A stretch of DNA of 64,000 bases from Mycolicibacterium flavescens (GTDB taxonomy: Bacteria > Actinomycetota > Actinomycetes > Mycobacteriales > Mycobacteriaceae). A program made the position numbers and the translations under genes. Positions 63,880 to 64,000 of this stretch are shown here, in pieces (position 1 is the first letter of the stretch; each line of letters begins with the position of its first letter). The notes under the pieces are model-generated. The model was not told the DNA's origin and searched no databases. It worked only from the letters and a program-made list of their open reading frames with translations. The stretch lies in contig NZ_MIHA01000020.1 of assembly GCF_001722335.1 (NCBI RefSeq), positions 37,730 through 101,729 of the forward strand, in the 5' to 3' direction.

Positions 63880-64000
63880 GTCTGCTGAATTAATACGGTG
63901 TGCCGGGTCGGTTTGTTCTGGGTTTTTGGGGATGATTGATCGGTGCAGGGTCGCTCTGATGATCAGCGTGAATTGTTGGATGCCGAATCGGTTGCCGGGC
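63880..64000 (+). mobile_element. Left end of an IS1182-like insertion sequence (partial)
   Basis: After the whiB7 terminator the base composition changes abruptly to T/A-richer DNA (GAATTAATACGG, GGTTTTTGGG) and a transposase frame opens at 63943. The boundary of the element is uncertain; the region around GTCTGCTGAATTAATACGG is a candidate end. The right end is outside the window, so no terminal repeat or target duplication can be checked. Confidence 0.6.
63943..64000 (+). CDS. IS1182 family transposase, N-terminal fragment
   Basis: The GTG at 63943 opens a frame that reads V-Q-G-R-S-D-D-Q-R-E-L-L-D-A-E-S-V-A-G before the window ends. This matches the N-terminus of IS1182 family transposases in mycobacteria as I recall it (M-Q-G-R-x-D-D-Q-R-E-L-L-D-A-E). 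Only 19 codons are seen, so catalytic residues cannot be judged. Confidence 0.7.
   Translation, partial: MQGRSDDQRELLDAESVAG

Overview
The window is high-GC, almost fully coding actinobacterial DNA and is best read as a chromosomal segment of a Mycolicibacterium (rapid-growing Mycobacterium) species. The evidence is gene content and order. Recalled from memory, tmk-mtrA-mtrB-lpqB-comF-hpf-secA1, desA3 with its reductase, rsgA-aroA, sigH-rshA, TB7.3-pdtaS-whiB1, entC-gpm2, rhlE, TB9.4, moeZ, lipV, adnA-adnB, nudC, mycoredoxin, uvrD2 and whiB7 run parallel, in inverted orientation, to the M. tuberculosis Rv3247c to Rv3197A stretch. No PE/PPE genes, rRNA, tRNA or CRISPR array were seen. The species cannot be fixed from the sequence alone.

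Layout. 1-5.0 kb is accessory relative to M. tuberculosis: a TRIC-type channel (cut by the window edge), an M20 amidohydrolase, a divergent general-stress protein/MarR pair with a palindromic operator region, a WrbA-like flavoprotein and a DUF2254 membrane protein. 5.0-16.3 kb is a growth and envelope block: thymidylate kinase, the MtrA-MtrB-LpqB signalling operon, a small three-gene redox module (exported protein, DUF6529 membrane protein, Rieske lipoprotein), ComF, the long ribosome hibernation factor behind a structured leader, and SecA1. 16.3-23.3 kb is lipid and osmolyte metabolism: a WS/DGAT-like acyltransferase with an altered active site, a BCCT transporter, and the oxidoreductase/DesA3 desaturase pair under matching palindromic operators. 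23.3-32.5 kb mixes conserved genes (RsgA, AroA, SRAP, SDR) with accessory ones (two methyltransferases, a TetR/enoyl-CoA hydratase pair, and an MpaB-like gene sandwiched between two paralogous small membrane proteins).

32.5-37.8 kb is regulatory: YbaK, SigH with a SigH-type promoter and its zinc anti-sigma RshA, the tiny ribosomal protein bL37, biotinylated TB7.3, PdtaS, and WhiB1 with CRP-like sites upstream. 37.8-50.4 kb holds EntC, a phosphoglycerate mutase-like phosphatase, an orphan ParA, RhlE, a ferritin-like protein, an MmpS-like protein, TB9.4, a TetR regulator, a DUF3152 metalloprotease candidate and MoeZ. 50.4-63.0 kb is dominated by nucleic-acid repair and quality control: an ATL protein, LipV, AdnA/AdnB, a potassium channel, NudC, mycoredoxin and UvrD2. 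The window ends with whiB7 behind a uORF and attenuator leader, then the first bases of an IS1182-like transposase.

Two families of short dispersed intergenic palindromes recur between unrelated genes (family 1 at 23.3, 24.0 and 48.2 kb; family 2 at 20.8 and 60.5 kb). Many genes are joined by 4-base ATGA/GTGA/TTGA overlaps, and several starts lack a Shine-Dalgarno but sit just after a TANNNT hexamer, as expected for mycobacterial leaderless mRNAs.
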